Part shown: positions 8,590 through 17,601 of the stretch, piece by piece
Position numbering within the stretch: position 1 is the first letter of the stretch
Layout: each line of letters starts with the position of its first letter
NCBI GenBank assembly: GCA_025965315.1
Contig: JAOPXD010000030.1
Span: 1-60,083, forward strand
Source: Marmoricola sp.
Lineage (GTDB): Bacteria; Actinomycetota; Actinomycetes; Propionibacteriales; Nocardioidaceae
Length of the DNA: 60,083 nt
Direction of reading: 5' to 3'
Made by a program: the position numbers and the translations under genes
Notes under the pieces: model-generated
Databases searched by the model: none
Told to the model about the DNA's origin: nothing
Seen by the model: only the letters and a program-made list of their open reading frames with translations

Positions 8590-9497
8590 GAGCAGGAGTC
8601 CGCCTTCCGGATCGCCGCGAGGTTCGCGCGCATCAGGGTCAGGTACGTCGCCTGCGGGTCGGACTTGTTCAGGCCCTCGATCGGATCGAGGACCGCGGTA
8701 CCGATGTGCAGGTCGCCCGCCAGCGCGTCCACGAGCTTGGGGCTGGCGAGCCGTTCGTTGAACACGGTGGTGATGTGGTCGGTCCGGATCAGGTTGGAGA
8801 GCTCGGAGAGGTGCTTCGGCGAGGGTTCGGCGTCGGGGGAGATGCCGGCGATCGGGTGCACCTGCAGGTCGTAGCGGCGGCCGAGGTACTCGAAGGCGTC
8901 GTGACTGACGACCAGGCTGCGGGAGGTGCAGTGCGCCAGCCCGGTGCGGTAGTCAGTGTCCAGGGCCTTCAGGTCGGCCTGCAGGGAGACGTTGTTGGCC
9001 TGGTAGTCGGCGGCGTTCTTCGGATCGGCCTTCACCATGGTCGCGGTGAAGGTGTCGGCGACCTTCGCGAGCAGGTTCGGGTCCTGCCAGAAGTGCGGGT
9101 CCCCGGCCTTGCCGTCGTTGCTCTTCGCGTACTCGTCACCGAGTCCGGGCGGCACGGCCGACAGGTTGACGATGCTGGTGACGTTGACGGCATACTTCGG
9201 CGGGTCGTTCGCGATCACCTGGTCGACCGCGGGCTGCAGGCCCTTCTCGTACAGGGCGACGACGGACCGGGAGACGAGCACCGCTTGGCGCGGGGTGATC
9301 TCGCTGTCGTGCGGCTCGGCACCGGGCTTGGTCAGGTTGGTCACGTCGGCGTGGTTTCCCACGATCCGCTGGGCGACGAACTGCAACGGGTAGAAGGACG
9401 CCACCACCTGGGGCTTGCCGTCGTCGGCGATCCCGCTGCACGCGGTCAGCGGCAACAGGGCCAGGACGGCCAGGGCCAGCAGACGTCGTCGCAACAT
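8586..9497 (-). CDS. znuA: Zinc-binding lipoprotein of ABC importer
   Basis: The 303-residue solute-binding protein has a lipoprotein signal peptide (MLRRRLLALAVLALLPLTAC; lipobox LTAC) and the cluster A-I metal sites EPHDSE, GDPHFW and VVSHDAFEY, which bind zinc outside the membrane. It lacks the long His/acidic loop found in many ZnuA proteins. The ATG at 9497 is preferred over one 15 bases upstream because it begins at the signal peptide and lies seven bases after a good -10 (GAGAAT), so the mRNA is probably leaderless. Confidence 0.94.
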   Translation of the reverse strand: MLRRRLLALAVLALLPLTACSGIADDGKPQVVASFYPLQFVAQRIVGNHADVTNLTKPGAEPHDSEITPRQAVLVSRSVVALYEKGLQPAVDQVIANDPPKYAVNVTSIVNLSAVPPGLGDEYAKSNDGKAGDPHFWQDPNLLAKVADTFTATMVKADPKNAADYQANNVSLQADLKALDTDYRTGLAHCTSRSLVVSHDAFEYLGRRYDLQVHPIAGISPDAEPSPKHLSELSNLIRTDHITTVFNERLASPKLVDALAGDLHIGTAVLDPIEGLNKSDPQATYLTLMRANLAAIRKADSCS

Positions 9498-9533
9498 GAC
9501 AATGATTCTCATTCGGAATGAGAATCATTGTCA
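9497..9533. promoter_or_regulatory. Zur operator palindrome containing the znuA promoter
   Basis: This is a perfect 37-bp palindrome: two 18-base arms around G9515. Each arm contains an AATGATTCTCATT-like Zur box, so two inverted Zur boxes are fused. On the minus strand it contains TTGACA (-35, 9529-9534), an 18-base spacer and GAGAAT (-10, 9505-9510), seven bases before the znuA ATG. Zur bound here would cover the whole core promoter. The mirror element ATGACA-N18-GAGAAT could drive weaker plus-strand transcription. Confidence 0.9.
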
Positions 9534-9561
9534 AGTGGCTCTGGTCGTCGCCGTCGACGAC

Positions 9562-9567
9562 TAGCCT
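9562..9567 (+). promoter_or_regulatory. Candidate -10 for leaderless ABM gene
   Basis: TAGCCT is followed by seven bases and GTG 9575. Confidence 0.5.
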
Positions 9568-9574
9568 GGCTCCC

Positions 9575-9886
9575 GTGCTCGTGGTGAACCGCTTCCGCTC
9601 CGCGGGCGACGACGTCTCGATCCGGTCCGACCTGGAGGGTGCCCTCGCGCTGCTCTCGGCCCAGACCGGTTGCGAGGACGCCCGCCTTGGCCGCAACCTC
9701 GACGATCCCGGGCTCTGGGTGATGGTCACGCGGTGGACGAACGTCGGTAGCTACCGCCGGGCGCTGTCGTCGTACGACGTGAAGGCCGGCGCGGTGCCGA
9801 TCCTGAGCCGGGCGATCGACGAGGCGAGCGCGTACGAACCCGTCGAGGGCGAGCTCAACGAGGCTCTGCCGCGCACCTTCGAGTGA
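9575..9886 (+). CDS. Antibiotic biosynthesis monooxygenase (ABM)-family protein
   Basis: The 103-residue protein has the small ferredoxin-like ABM fold pattern (LVVNRFRSAGDD, alternating strands, LWVMVTRWTNVGSYRRAL). Members include cofactor-free monooxygenases and heme-degrading enzymes; the substrate here is unknown. GTG 9575 is chosen because TAGCCT (9562-9567) lies seven bases upstream and because a start at 9518 would lie inside the Zur palindrome. Being divergent from znuA, it might feel Zur, but it has its own -10. Confidence 0.75.
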   Translation: MLVVNRFRSAGDDVSIRSDLEGALALLSAQTGCEDARLGRNLDDPGLWVMVTRWTNVGSYRRALSSYDVKAGAVPILSRAIDEASAYEPVEGELNEALPRTFE

Positions 9887-9940
9887 GATCGGCCGACCGA
9901 CGCGGGACAAACCCGGTCGTCGGGTGCCCGGGCTGCTCGG

Positions 9941-9946
9941 TAGGGT
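9941..9946 (+). promoter_or_regulatory. Candidate -10 for glyS
   Basis: TAGGGT, with a predicted start near 9953, would give a leader of about 55 bases carrying the AGGAG ribosome site (9994-9998). Confidence 0.4.
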
Positions 9947-10008
9947 GGCCCTTCGCTTCGCCGGCAGCCAGTCGGCACCGGCAAGACCAGTCCAGGAGCT
10001 GAAGAACC

Positions 10009-11418
10009 GTGGCCAAGGCGCCCGCTTCCACCGTCGACAACGTCGTCTCCCTCGCCAAGCGGCGCGGATTCGTCTTCCCGTGCGGGGAGATCTACGGCGG
10101 CACCCGCTCGGCCTGGGACTACGGACCGCTCGGTGTCGAGCTCAAGGAGAACATCAAGCGCCAGTGGTGGCGCTCGATGGTCCAGTCCCGTGAGGACGTC
10201 GTCGGCCTCGACTCCAGCGTGATCCTGCCGCGCCAGACCTGGGAGGCCAGCGGACACGTCGCGACCTTCGCCGACCCGCTGACCGAGTGCCAGTCGTGCC
10301 ACAAGCGCTACCGCGCGGACCACCTGCAGGAAGCGTTCGCCGAGAAGGAGGCGAAGAAGGGCAAGGAGGTCAACCCCGACGACGTGTCCCTGGAGACGCT
10401 GGCGTGCCCGAACTGCGGCACCCGCGGCGCCTGGACCGTGCCGCGCAGCTTCTCCGGCCTGCTCAAGACCTACCTCGGCGTCGTCGACGACGAGTCCGGC
10501 CTGCACTACCTGCGCCCCGAGACCGCGCAGGGCATCTTCCTGAACTTCGCCAACGTCGTGACCTCGAGCCGGCAGAAGCCGCCGTTCGGGATCGCCCAGA
10601 TCGGCAAGAGCTTCCGCAACGAGATCACGCCGGGCAACTTCATCTTCCGGACCCGCGAGTTCGAGCAGATGGAGATGGAGTTCTTCGTCAAGCCCGGCGA
10701 GGACGAGGAGTGGCACCAGTACTGGATCGACCACCGCACCGCCTGGTACGTCGACCTCGGCATCAACCCCGACAACCTGCGCCACTTCGAGCACCTGCCG
10801 GAGAAGCTGAGCCACTACTCGACGCGGACCGTGGACATCGAGTACCGGTTCAACTTCGCCGGTTCGGAGTGGGGCGAGCTCGAGGGGATCGCGAACCGCA
10901 CCGACTTCGACCTCAAGACGCACTCCGAGGCATCCGGGAGCGACCTGTCCTTCTTCGACCAGGCCGCGAACGAGCGCTACTTCCCGTACGTGATCGAGCC
11001 GGCTGCCGGGCTCTCGCGCAGCCTGATGACCTTCCTGGTCGACGCGTACACCGAGGACGAGGCCCCGAACACCAAGGGCGGCGTCGACAAGCGCACGGTG
11101 CTCCGGCTCGACCCCCGGCTGGCGCCGGTGAAGATCGCCGTGCTGCCGCTGAGCCGCAACGAGGACCTCTCGCCGAAGTCGAAGGCCCTGGCCGCGGAGC
11201 TGCGCCAGTACTGGAACGTCGAGTTCGACGACTCCGGTGCGATCGGGCGGCGCTACCGCCGCCAGGACGAGATCGGGACGCCGTACTGCGTGACGGTCGA
11301 CTTCGACTCGCTCGAGGACGGTGCCGCCACCGTCCGGGAACGCGATTCGATGAACCAGGAACGGATCTCGCTGGAAGGGCTGCGCTCCTGGTTCGCCGAG
11401 CGCCTCGTCGGTTGTTGA
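10009..11418 (+). CDS. glyS: Glycyl-tRNA synthetase
   Basis: This 469-residue class II synthetase is the homodimeric bacterial/eukaryotic-like type. It charges tRNA-Gly. Motifs visible are [13 protein letters not shown] (motif 1 region), [38 protein letters not shown] (motif 2) and [17 protein letters not shown] (motif 3). Zinc-type Cys pairs occur at CQSCHKR and CPNCGTRG. The start is GTG 10009 with AGGAG about ten bases upstream. The C-terminal anticodon-binding domain is complete. Confidence 0.96.
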   Translation: MAKAPASTVDNVVSLAKRRGFVFPCGEIYGGTRSAWDYGPLGVELKENIKRQWWRSMVQSREDVVGLDSSVILPRQTWEASGHVATFADPLTECQSCHKRYRADHLQEAFAEKEAKKGKEVNPDDVSLETLACPNCGTRGAWTVPRSFSGLLKTYLGVVDDESGLHYLRPETAQGIFLNFANVVTSSRQKPPFGIAQIGKSFRNEITPGNFIFRTREFEQMEMEFFVKPGEDEEWHQYWIDHRTAWYVDLGINPDNLRHFEHLPEKLSHYSTRTVDIEYRFNFAGSEWGELEGIANRTDFDLKTHSEASGSDLSFFDQAANERYFPYVIEPAAGLSRSLMTFLVDAYTEDEAPNTKGGVDKRTVLRLDPRLAPVKIAVLPLSRNEDLSPKSKALAAELRQYWNVEFDDSGAIGRRYRRQDEIGTPYCVTVDFDSLEDGAATVRERDSMNQERISLEGLRSWFAERLVGC

Positions 11419-11450
11419 CGCGCTTACCGGCCAAGCCGGGTCCGGCCGTG

Positions 11451-11456
11451 CACAAT
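11451..11456 (+). promoter_or_regulatory. Candidate -10 for leaderless lipoprotein gene
   Basis: CACAAT is followed by six bases and GTG 11463. Confidence 0.45.
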
Positions 11457-11462
11457 GTGCGG

Positions 11463-12101
11463 GTGATCCTGCGCGCGCGTTCGTCCGTCGTCCTGCTCGC
11501 CCTTGCCCTGACCCTCACGGGTTGCGGTGACGCGCCCCGGAAGGACGTGGCGAAGCCGATCGTGACCCTGCCGACCGGCAACGTCAACGTTCCTGCCGGC
11601 GTCACGCTGACCAGGGCCGGTGCGAACCTCCGCTTCGGCGAGCCTGCCCAGGTCGCCTACGAGCCGAACCCGCAACGCAACACGGTCCTGCAGCTGACGG
11701 TCGTGTCGGCGACCAAGGGCTCGATCGCGGACCTCAACACCTACGTCCTCGACGACCAGACCAAGGCGTCCACGCCCTACTACGTACGGGTCCGGGTCAA
11801 GAACGTCGGCGACGGCGACGTCGGCCAGACGCCGATCCCGCTGTGGGCCGTCAGCCAGGACAACACCCTGATCCAGGCCTCGAGCTTCACCAACTCGTTC
11901 ACCCAGTGCCCCTCGACGCCGCTCCCGACGACGTTCGCGCCGAACGCGGTCCTGAGCACCTGCCTGGTCTACCTGGTGCCGAACCACGGCACGATGCGCG
12001 GCGTGAGCTTCCGGCCGCTCCAGGCCTTCGAGCCGATCGTGTGGACCGGCGCCCTCACCACGCCGAAGCAGGCGACCAAGAAGAACAAGAAGAAGTCCTG
12101 A
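11463..12101 (+). CDS. Putative secreted lipoprotein of unknown function
   Basis: The 212-residue protein has a lipoprotein signal ending in LTLTGCGD (lipobox LTGC). The mature part, about 190 residues, is predicted extracytoplasmic and beta-rich, and ends in a Lys-rich tail (KQATKKNKKKS). It resembles DUF4352/telomeric-repeat-like immunoglobulin folds in general shape only; no family is firmly recognised. Start GTG 11463 follows a CACAAT element by six bases. Its stop overlaps the likely dusB start. Confidence 0.75.
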   Translation: MILRARSSVVLLALALTLTGCGDAPRKDVAKPIVTLPTGNVNVPAGVTLTRAGANLRFGEPAQVAYEPNPQRNTVLQLTVVSATKGSIADLNTYVLDDQTKASTPYYVRVRVKNVGDGDVGQTPIPLWAVSQDNTLIQASSFTNSFTQCPSTPLPTTFAPNAVLSTCLVYLVPNHGTMRGVSFRPLQAFEPIVWTGALTTPKQATKKNKKKS

Positions 12102-13264
12102 CCGCAGCACCCGCCCCGCAGTCGGCTCCGGGCCCCGGGGCCGGGCTCACCCTCGGCTCGGTCCGGGTCGACGTCCCGGTCGTGCTCGCGCCGATGGCCG
12201 GCATCACCAACGCCGCCTACCGCCGGCTGTGCCGCGAGCAGGGCGCCGGGCTCTACGTCTGCGAGATGATCACCAGCCGCGGACTCGTCGAGGGCGACAC
12301 CACGACGAAGTCGATGCTGGTCTTCGACGAGCTCGAGGACATCCGGTCGGTCCAGCTCTACGGCACCGACCCGGCGTACGTCGGCAAGGCGACCGAGATC
12401 CTCTGCGCCGAGTACGGCGTCGCGCACGTCGACCTGAACTTCGGGTGCCCGGTCCCGAAGGTGACCCGCAAGGGCGGCGGTGCCGCGCTGCCGTGGAAAC
12501 GGAACCTGCTCGGCGAGATCCTCAGCGCCGCTGTTGCTGCTGCCGCGCGCTACGACGTCCCGGTGACCATGAAGACCCGCCTCGGCATCGATCCCGAGCA
12601 CCTGACCTACCTCGATGCCGGTCGGATCGCCGAGGAGTCCGGAGCCGCTGCGATCGCGCTGCACGGGCGGACCGCCATCCAGGGCTACTCGGGCACAGCC
12701 GACTGGGAGCCGATCGCGGCCCTGGTCGAGCACGTCGGCATCCCGGTGCTCGGCAACGGCGACATCTGGGAGGCCGCAGACGCGCTCCGGATGATCGCCG
12801 AGACCGGCGCCGCCGGGGTCGTCGTCGGGCGCGGTTGCCTGGGACGGCCGTGGCTGTTCCGGGACCTGGCGGCTGCCTTCACAGGCGAGGCGGTGGCGAC
12901 GCTGCCGTCCCTGGGCGAGGTCCGCACGATGATGTACCGGCACGCCGAGCTGCTCAGCCTGCACATGGGCGAGGAGCGCGGCTGCAAGGAGTTCCGCAAG
13001 CACATCTCCTGGTACCTCAAGGGTTTCGGTGCCGGCGGAGACCTGCGGAACGCGCTGGCGCTGGTCTCGACGCTGGCCGAGCTCGACCGGTTGCTGGCCG
13101 ACCTCGACCCGGACGAGCCGTTCCCGACCATCATCCTGGGCACTCCCCGAGGTCGCCAGGGGAGCCCGCGCAAGCGCGTGGTGCTGCCGGAGGGATGGCT
13201 CGACGACACCGACGGCGCCGGCCTGGTCGTGCACGAGGACACCGCCGAGATCTCCGGCGGCTGA
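12098..13264 (+). CDS. dusB: tRNA-dihydrouridine synthase
   Basis: This FMN-dependent enzyme reduces uridines in the tRNA D-loop. The TIM-barrel N-terminus VDVPVVLAPMAGITNAAYR, the catalytic Cys in NFGCPVPKVTRKGGGAAL, MKTRLG, ALHGRT and GNGDIW are diagnostic. No ATG or GTG lies at a plausible N-terminus. The frame opens with CTG 12098, whose last two bases belong to the lipoprotein TGA (CTGA), giving 388 residues. The next GTG (12182) would cut into the first barrel strand. The start is therefore unresolved, with CTG the best candidate. Confidence 0.9.
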   Translation: MTAAPAPQSAPGPGAGLTLGSVRVDVPVVLAPMAGITNAAYRRLCREQGAGLYVCEMITSRGLVEGDTTTKSMLVFDELEDIRSVQLYGTDPAYVGKATEILCAEYGVAHVDLNFGCPVPKVTRKGGGAALPWKRNLLGEILSAAVAAAARYDVPVTMKTRLGIDPEHLTYLDAGRIAEESGAAAIALHGRTAIQGYSGTADWEPIAALVEHVGIPVLGNGDIWEAADALRMIAETGAAGVVVGRGCLGRPWLFRDLAAAFTGEAVATLPSLGEVRTMMYRHAELLSLHMGEERGCKEFRKHISWYLKGFGAGGDLRNALALVSTLAELDRLLADLDPDEPFPTIILGTPRGRQGSPRKRVVLPEGWLDDTDGAGLVVHEDTAEISGG

Positions 13265-13411
13265 CCGCTCCAGGCCACCCGGGTGGCCCGCCTCACGTCC
13301 GGTATGTGGACATATGTCGGGTGTCCGGTTGGCTTTCGTCGGCGGATCCGTGGTCCGATGGCGAGGCCCTTTCCGGGAGGGCACGCCCTGTCGTCAACGT
13401 TAGGACGCCCC

Positions 13412-14224
13412 GTGACCCGAGGCCGACACAGCCTTGCCTCACGCAACCGCCGAGCTCTGAAGCTCAGCCTGGTCACCGCTCCACTGGTCACCTGCGCCGT
13501 CGTCGGCGCCGGGATCACCCTGACCTCGCACGGCTCCCGGACCATCGACTTCGGCCACCAGGTGGCTGCCGACATCGCCACCGGTCAGGGGCGCGCCGCC
13601 GCGATCTCGCGATCCGCCGTGCGCACCGCACTGCCCGACGTGCCCGCGGTGGACGGCCGGCTCTGGACCACCGCCGACCTCGACCTGCGGGTCCGGCCTG
13701 CCGATGGCGCCGCCACCCACGGCGAGCTCCCGAGCCTGAGCCACGTCCGGGTCACCGGCGTACGGCGCAACGGCTTCGTCCAGGTCGTCGTCGGGAAGAA
13801 GGCGTTCTGGGTCACCGACCAGTACCTCGCCAAGGCCAAGCCGACCGACCCTGCTGACCTGCCGCTGGTCGACACCCCGTGCGTCGGCACCAGCGGCGTC
13901 GAGAGCGGCTTGAAGCCCGGAGCGATCCGGGTCTACCGGGCCGTGTGCAACAACTTCCCGCAGATCACGTCGTACGGCGGCTACGCGCCCCGTGGCGAGC
14001 ACGCCAGCGGCAAGGCGATCGACATCATGACCAGCGACGTGGCCCTCGGTACCGAGATCGCCGACTTCCTCAAGGCGCACGCCGCCGAGCTGGATCTGTT
14101 CGACATCATCTGGCGCCAGCACATCTGGACCCCGGTCCGGGCGAGCGAGGGGTGGCGGTTGATGCCGAGCCGGGGGTCGGAGACGGCGAACCACGAGGAT
14201 CACGTGCACGTCTCTACGAACTAG
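13412..14224 (+). CDS. Secreted M15-like peptidase with SH3-like domain
   Basis: The 270-residue protein starts at GTG 13412 with a basic N-terminus and one hydrophobic segment (LSLVTAPLVTCAVVGAGITL), a signal peptide or anchor. An SH3-like domain (about residues 95-150, VRPADGAATH...FWVTDQYLA) may bind the wall. The C-terminal domain contains GEHASGKAIDIM, the HxxxxxxD zinc motif of D,D-/L,D-carboxypeptidase-like M15 folds, and EDHVHV with the third ligand. It probably trims peptidoglycan cross-links outside the membrane; the exact bond is not known. Confidence 0.82.
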   Translation: MTRGRHSLASRNRRALKLSLVTAPLVTCAVVGAGITLTSHGSRTIDFGHQVAADIATGQGRAAAISRSAVRTALPDVPAVDGRLWTTADLDLRVRPADGAATHGELPSLSHVRVTGVRRNGFVQVVVGKKAFWVTDQYLAKAKPTDPADLPLVDTPCVGTSGVESGLKPGAIRVYRAVCNNFPQITSYGGYAPRGEHASGKAIDIMTSDVALGTEIADFLKAHAAELDLFDIIWRQHIWTPVRASEGWRLMPSRGSETANHEDHVHVSTN

Positions 14225-14287
14225 GTTTCCTGGCTTCGCGTCCTAGGTGGGTCGGATCGCCCTGTGCGGGGCTTGGGTCGTCGGCTG

Positions 14288-14414
14288 GCGCCTGGGCGGT
14301 GCCCGGGTCGACGGCGCCCCCGAGCCAACCAGCCGTTGCGCTCGTTCCTCGCTCCACGGGGCCAGACCCATCCACGGCTCGGGGGCGCCACCGCCCCGGT
14401 CCCCGCCCAGGCGC
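14288..14414. repeat. Imperfect inverted-repeat element (MITE- or REP-like)
   Basis: Two 39-base arms are inverted: outer 12 bases (GCGCCTGGGCGG at 14288-14299) and inner 14 bases (GGCGCCCCCGAGCC at 14313-14326) match perfectly with 14403-14414 and 14376-14389. The 13 bases between match at eight positions. The arms enclose a 49-base loop. No open frame of note is inside. It lies in the 255-base gap before purT and may fold as RNA or be a small mobile remnant. Confidence 0.6.
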
Positions 14415-14467
14415 AGGTCTGTGCCGCGCGGCTCACCGATGGGTCGGGGTCGTCGCCTTGGTTGCGC

Positions 14468-14473
14468 TACGGT
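14468..14473 (+). promoter_or_regulatory. Candidate -10 for leaderless purT
   Basis: TACGGT is followed by six bases and the ATG at 14480. Confidence 0.45.
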
Positions 14474-14479
14474 CCGGCC

Positions 14480-15706
14480 ATGGGATTCGCGCCTGGCCCT
14501 CCGTTGACTGATGCCGCTGTGCGGTTGGTGCTGCTGGGGAGTGGTGAGCTCGGGCGCGAGGTGGCGATCGAGGCGATCCGGCTCGGGTGCGAGGTCCTGG
14601 CTGTGGACCGGTACGCCGGCGCTCCGGCGATGCAGGTGGCCCAGCGTCACGCGGTCATCGACATGACCGATCCTTCGGCGTTGCGGGCGTTGCTGGAGGC
14701 CGAGCGCGGTCGGCCGTGTGCGCACCTGCTCGTCGTACCGGAGCTGGAGGCGATCGCCACGCCGGAGCTGGTCGCGCTCGAGGCGGACGGGCTGCACGTG
14801 GTTCCCACCGCCCGCGCTGTCCGACTGACGATGGACCGCGAGGGCATCCGTCGGCTCGCGGCCGAGGAGCTCGGACTGCCGACGTCCGGGTACCGCTTCT
14901 GCGAGAGCGAGGCGGAGGTCGCCGAGGCTGTCGGCGTGCTCGGAGCTCCCTGTGTCATCAAGCCGGTGATGTCGTCGTCCGGCAAGGGGCAGACGGTGAT
15001 CCGGTCCGTCGAGGACGCGTCGCGGGCGTGGGCCTACGCCCAGGAGTCAGGTCGGGTCGGCGCGAGCCGGGTGATCGTCGAGGCGTTCGTCGAGTTCGAC
15101 TACGAGATCACGCTGCTCACCGTGCGGCACTCGGGCGGGACGTCGTTCTGCGCGCCCATCGGGCACGTCCAGGAGGACGGCGACTACCGCGAGAGCTGGC
15201 AGCCGCACCCGATGTCCGCGGCTGCTCTCGAGGCGTCGCGCGCGGTCGCCACCGCCGTGACCGACGCGCTCGGCGGGACGGGCGTCTTTGGTGTCGAGCT
15301 GTTCGTCCAGGGGGACCGGGTCCTCTTCAGCGAGGTCTCGCCGCGTCCGCACGACACCGGGATGGTGACGATGGCGACGCAGCAGCTCAGCGAGTTCGCG
15401 CTGCACGTGCGCGCCGTCCTCGGGCTGCCGGTACCGATCGGTGAGGTGCCGCTGCTATCCCCGGGTGCCACCGCGGTGTGCCTGGCGACCGCTGCTGGTG
15501 GTGCGCCGCGGGTGACCGGCGTGGCAGCGGCGATGGCCGTCGACCCGGGCGTCGACGTCCGGGTCTTCTCCAAGCCCGATGCCCGCCCCGGCCGACGGAT
15601 GGCGGTCGTGCTCGCCCGCGGGGACGACACCGACGCTGCTCGCGGCCTGGCTCGCGCCGCGGCCGCGTTGCTCGCCGTCGAGCAGTCGCCGCCGGGCGCG
15701 GGCTGA
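14480..15706 (+). CDS. purT: Formate-dependent phosphoribosylglycinamide formyltransferase
   Basis: This ATP-grasp enzyme makes formyl-GAR from GAR, formate and ATP in purine synthesis. The 408-residue product has the Rossmann-like start [17 protein letters not shown], the ATP-binding segment [11 protein letters not shown], the [11 protein letters not shown] strand and the metal/phosphate motif ELFV...[14 protein letters not shown]. Length matches PurT (about 390-400). The ATG at 14480 is six bases after a -10-like TACGGT. It is a single transcription unit between the repeat element and the ABC exporter. Confidence 0.95.
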   Translation: MGFAPGPPLTDAAVRLVLLGSGELGREVAIEAIRLGCEVLAVDRYAGAPAMQVAQRHAVIDMTDPSALRALLEAERGRPCAHLLVVPELEAIATPELVALEADGLHVVPTARAVRLTMDREGIRRLAAEELGLPTSGYRFCESEAEVAEAVGVLGAPCVIKPVMSSSGKGQTVIRSVEDASRAWAYAQESGRVGASRVIVEAFVEFDYEITLLTVRHSGGTSFCAPIGHVQEDGDYRESWQPHPMSAAALEASRAVATAVTDALGGTGVFGVELFVQGDRVLFSEVSPRPHDTGMVTMATQQLSEFALHVRAVLGLPVPIGEVPLLSPGATAVCLATAAGGAPRVTGVAAAMAVDPGVDVRVFSKPDARPGRRMAVVLARGDDTDAARGLARAAAALLAVEQSPPGAG

Positions 15707-15765
15707 CCTGTCGCTGGGAAAGTGAGCAGCGGGAACAGGGGCAACGTGCCTAGGGTTGGGTCACT

Positions 15766-17601
15766 GTGACTGCCGAGACCGCGATCGACGAGAACCTGCT
15801 GGATCCGTCGCGGGCGACCGTGATGGACGGGTTCCGCGTCCTGAAGGTGGCGATCAAGCGCGAGCCCTGGATCTTCACGCTGTCCACCCTCGGCAGCGTG
15901 CTGTTCGGGGCGCTGACGGTCGCGGATGCTTGGGTGCTCGGCTGGGCGACCAACCACGTGGTGCTGCCGGCGTTCAAGCACGGCTCGACCACGTCCGGCC
16001 TGGTCTGGACCGTGATCGGGCTGTTCGTGGGGGTGGCACTGCTGCGAGCGGTCGGGATCGTCGCTCGCCGGCTCGGTGCGGGCGTGATGCAGTACCGGCT
16101 GCAGGCGGCGTACCGGCGCGAGGTGACCGCGCAGTACCTCCGGCTCCCGATGGCCTGGCACCAGCGGCACCCGACCGGGCAGCTGCTCTCCAACGCCAAT
16201 GCCGACGTCGAGGCCGCTTGGGCACCGATCGCGCCGCTGCCGATGGCGGTCGGCACCGTCGCGATGATGGTGATCGCGGTCGTCCAGATGCTGCTGGTGA
16301 ACCTGACGATGGCCGCGGTCGGTCTGATGGTCTTCCCGCTGGTGACGCTGGCAACGCTGACCTACCAGCACTTCTCCTCGCCGCTGTTCACCCGGATCCA
16401 GGCGTTGCGCGCGGACCTGTCCGAGGTAGCGCACGAGTCGTTCGACGGCGCCATGGTCGTCAAGACGCTCGGGCGGGAGGCCGAGGAGACCGAGCGGTTC
16501 GCCGAGAAGGCGCTGCAGCTGCGCGACCTCGGCATCCGGGTCGGCCGGATCCGGGCCTTCTTCGACCCGATGCTGGAGGCGATCCCGAGCCTCGGTGTGC
16601 TCGGTGTGCTCGGCGTCGGGGTGCTGCAGATCCGGCACGGGACCGCGAACCCGGGTGATGTCGTCACGATCGCGTACCTGCTCACCATCGTGGCGTTCCC
16701 GATCCGTTCGATCGGCTGGCTGCTGGGAGAGTTCCCGCGCTCGGTCGTCGGTTTCCGTCGGGTCCACCGGGTCCTCGACGAACCGGTCACCACGACCTAC
16801 GGCGACGTCCGGCTGACCGATGACGCGCAGGGCGCCAGCCTCGAGGTGAGCGGCCTCGCGTTCTCCTACGCTCCCGGGCAGGACCTCTTCACCGACCTCT
16901 CGTTCGCGGTCGAGCCCGGGCGCACGATCGCGATCGTCGGCGAGACGGCGTCGGGCAAGAGCACGTTGACCACGCTGCTGACCCGGTTGGTGGATCCGGG
17001 CGCGGGCGTCGTCCGCGTCGACGGCACCGACCTGCGCGACCTCGCGCCCGGCGAGCTGGCCCGGCACGTGGCGCTGGTGCCGCAGTCCGCGTTCCTGTTC
17101 GACGACTCCGTCCGCGACAACATCGCGCTGGGCGAGGACGTGCCCGATGAGGACGTCTGGGCAGCCCTGCGCACGGCCCAGGCGGACGGCTTCGTCGCGG
17201 CGCTGCCGCACGGCCTGGACTCCCGGCTCGGGGAGCGCGGCACGACACTGTCCGGTGGCCAGCGCCAGCGGCTCTCGCTGGCCCGGGCCCTGGTACGCCG
17301 ACCGCGGCTGATGATCCTCGACGACGCGACCTCGGCGGTCGACCCCGAGGTCGAGGCCCGGATCCTCGGCGGACTCCTGCGATCGGGGAGAGGCTCGGGA
17401 GGCGCCGGGTCGACGCTGGTGCTGATCGCCTACCGCAAGGCCACCATCGGGCTGGCCGACGAGGTGTTGTTCCTCGACCACGGCCGGATCGCCGACCGCG
17501 GTCCGCACGCGCAGCTGCTCGCCCGGAACCCGGCCTACGCGGGGCTGGTCAACGCCTACGAGGACGCTCGCGAGGAGCAGTCGGAGGTCGTCGGTGACTG
17601 A
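15766..17601 (+). CDS. ABC exporter half-transporter, degenerate ATP site
   Basis: This 611-residue protein has an N-terminal exporter membrane domain (about six helices, residues 30-330) fused to an ATPase. Walker A is GETASGKST and the signature is a canonical LSGGQRQR. Walker B reads LMILDDATSAVD, so the catalytic Glu is Asp520. The switch His is replaced by Tyr556 (IAYRKATI). These are hallmarks of the inactive-site half of a heterodimeric exporter such as TM287/288 or BmrCD. The partner follows with an 8-base overlap. Substrate is unknown; drugs, lipids or peptides are possible. A TAGGGT lies nine bases before GTG 15766. Confidence 0.93.
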   Translation: MTAETAIDENLLDPSRATVMDGFRVLKVAIKREPWIFTLSTLGSVLFGALTVADAWVLGWATNHVVLPAFKHGSTTSGLVWTVIGLFVGVALLRAVGIVARRLGAGVMQYRLQAAYRREVTAQYLRLPMAWHQRHPTGQLLSNANADVEAAWAPIAPLPMAVGTVAMMVIAVVQMLLVNLTMAAVGLMVFPLVTLATLTYQHFSSPLFTRIQALRADLSEVAHESFDGAMVVKTLGREAEETERFAEKALQLRDLGIRVGRIRAFFDPMLEAIPSLGVLGVLGVGVLQIRHGTANPGDVVTIAYLLTIVAFPIRSIGWLLGEFPRSVVGFRRVHRVLDEPVTTTYGDVRLTDDAQGASLEVSGLAFSYAPGQDLFTDLSFAVEPGRTIAIVGETASGKSTLTTLLTRLVDPGAGVVRVDGTDLRDLAPGELARHVALVPQSAFLFDDSVRDNIALGEDVPDEDVWAALRTAQADGFVAALPHGLDSRLGERGTTLSGGQRQRLSLARALVRRPRLMILDDATSAVDPEVEARILGGLLRSGRGSGGAGSTLVLIAYRKATIGLADEVLFLDHGRIADRGPHAQLLARNPAYAGLVNAYEDAREEQSEVVGD

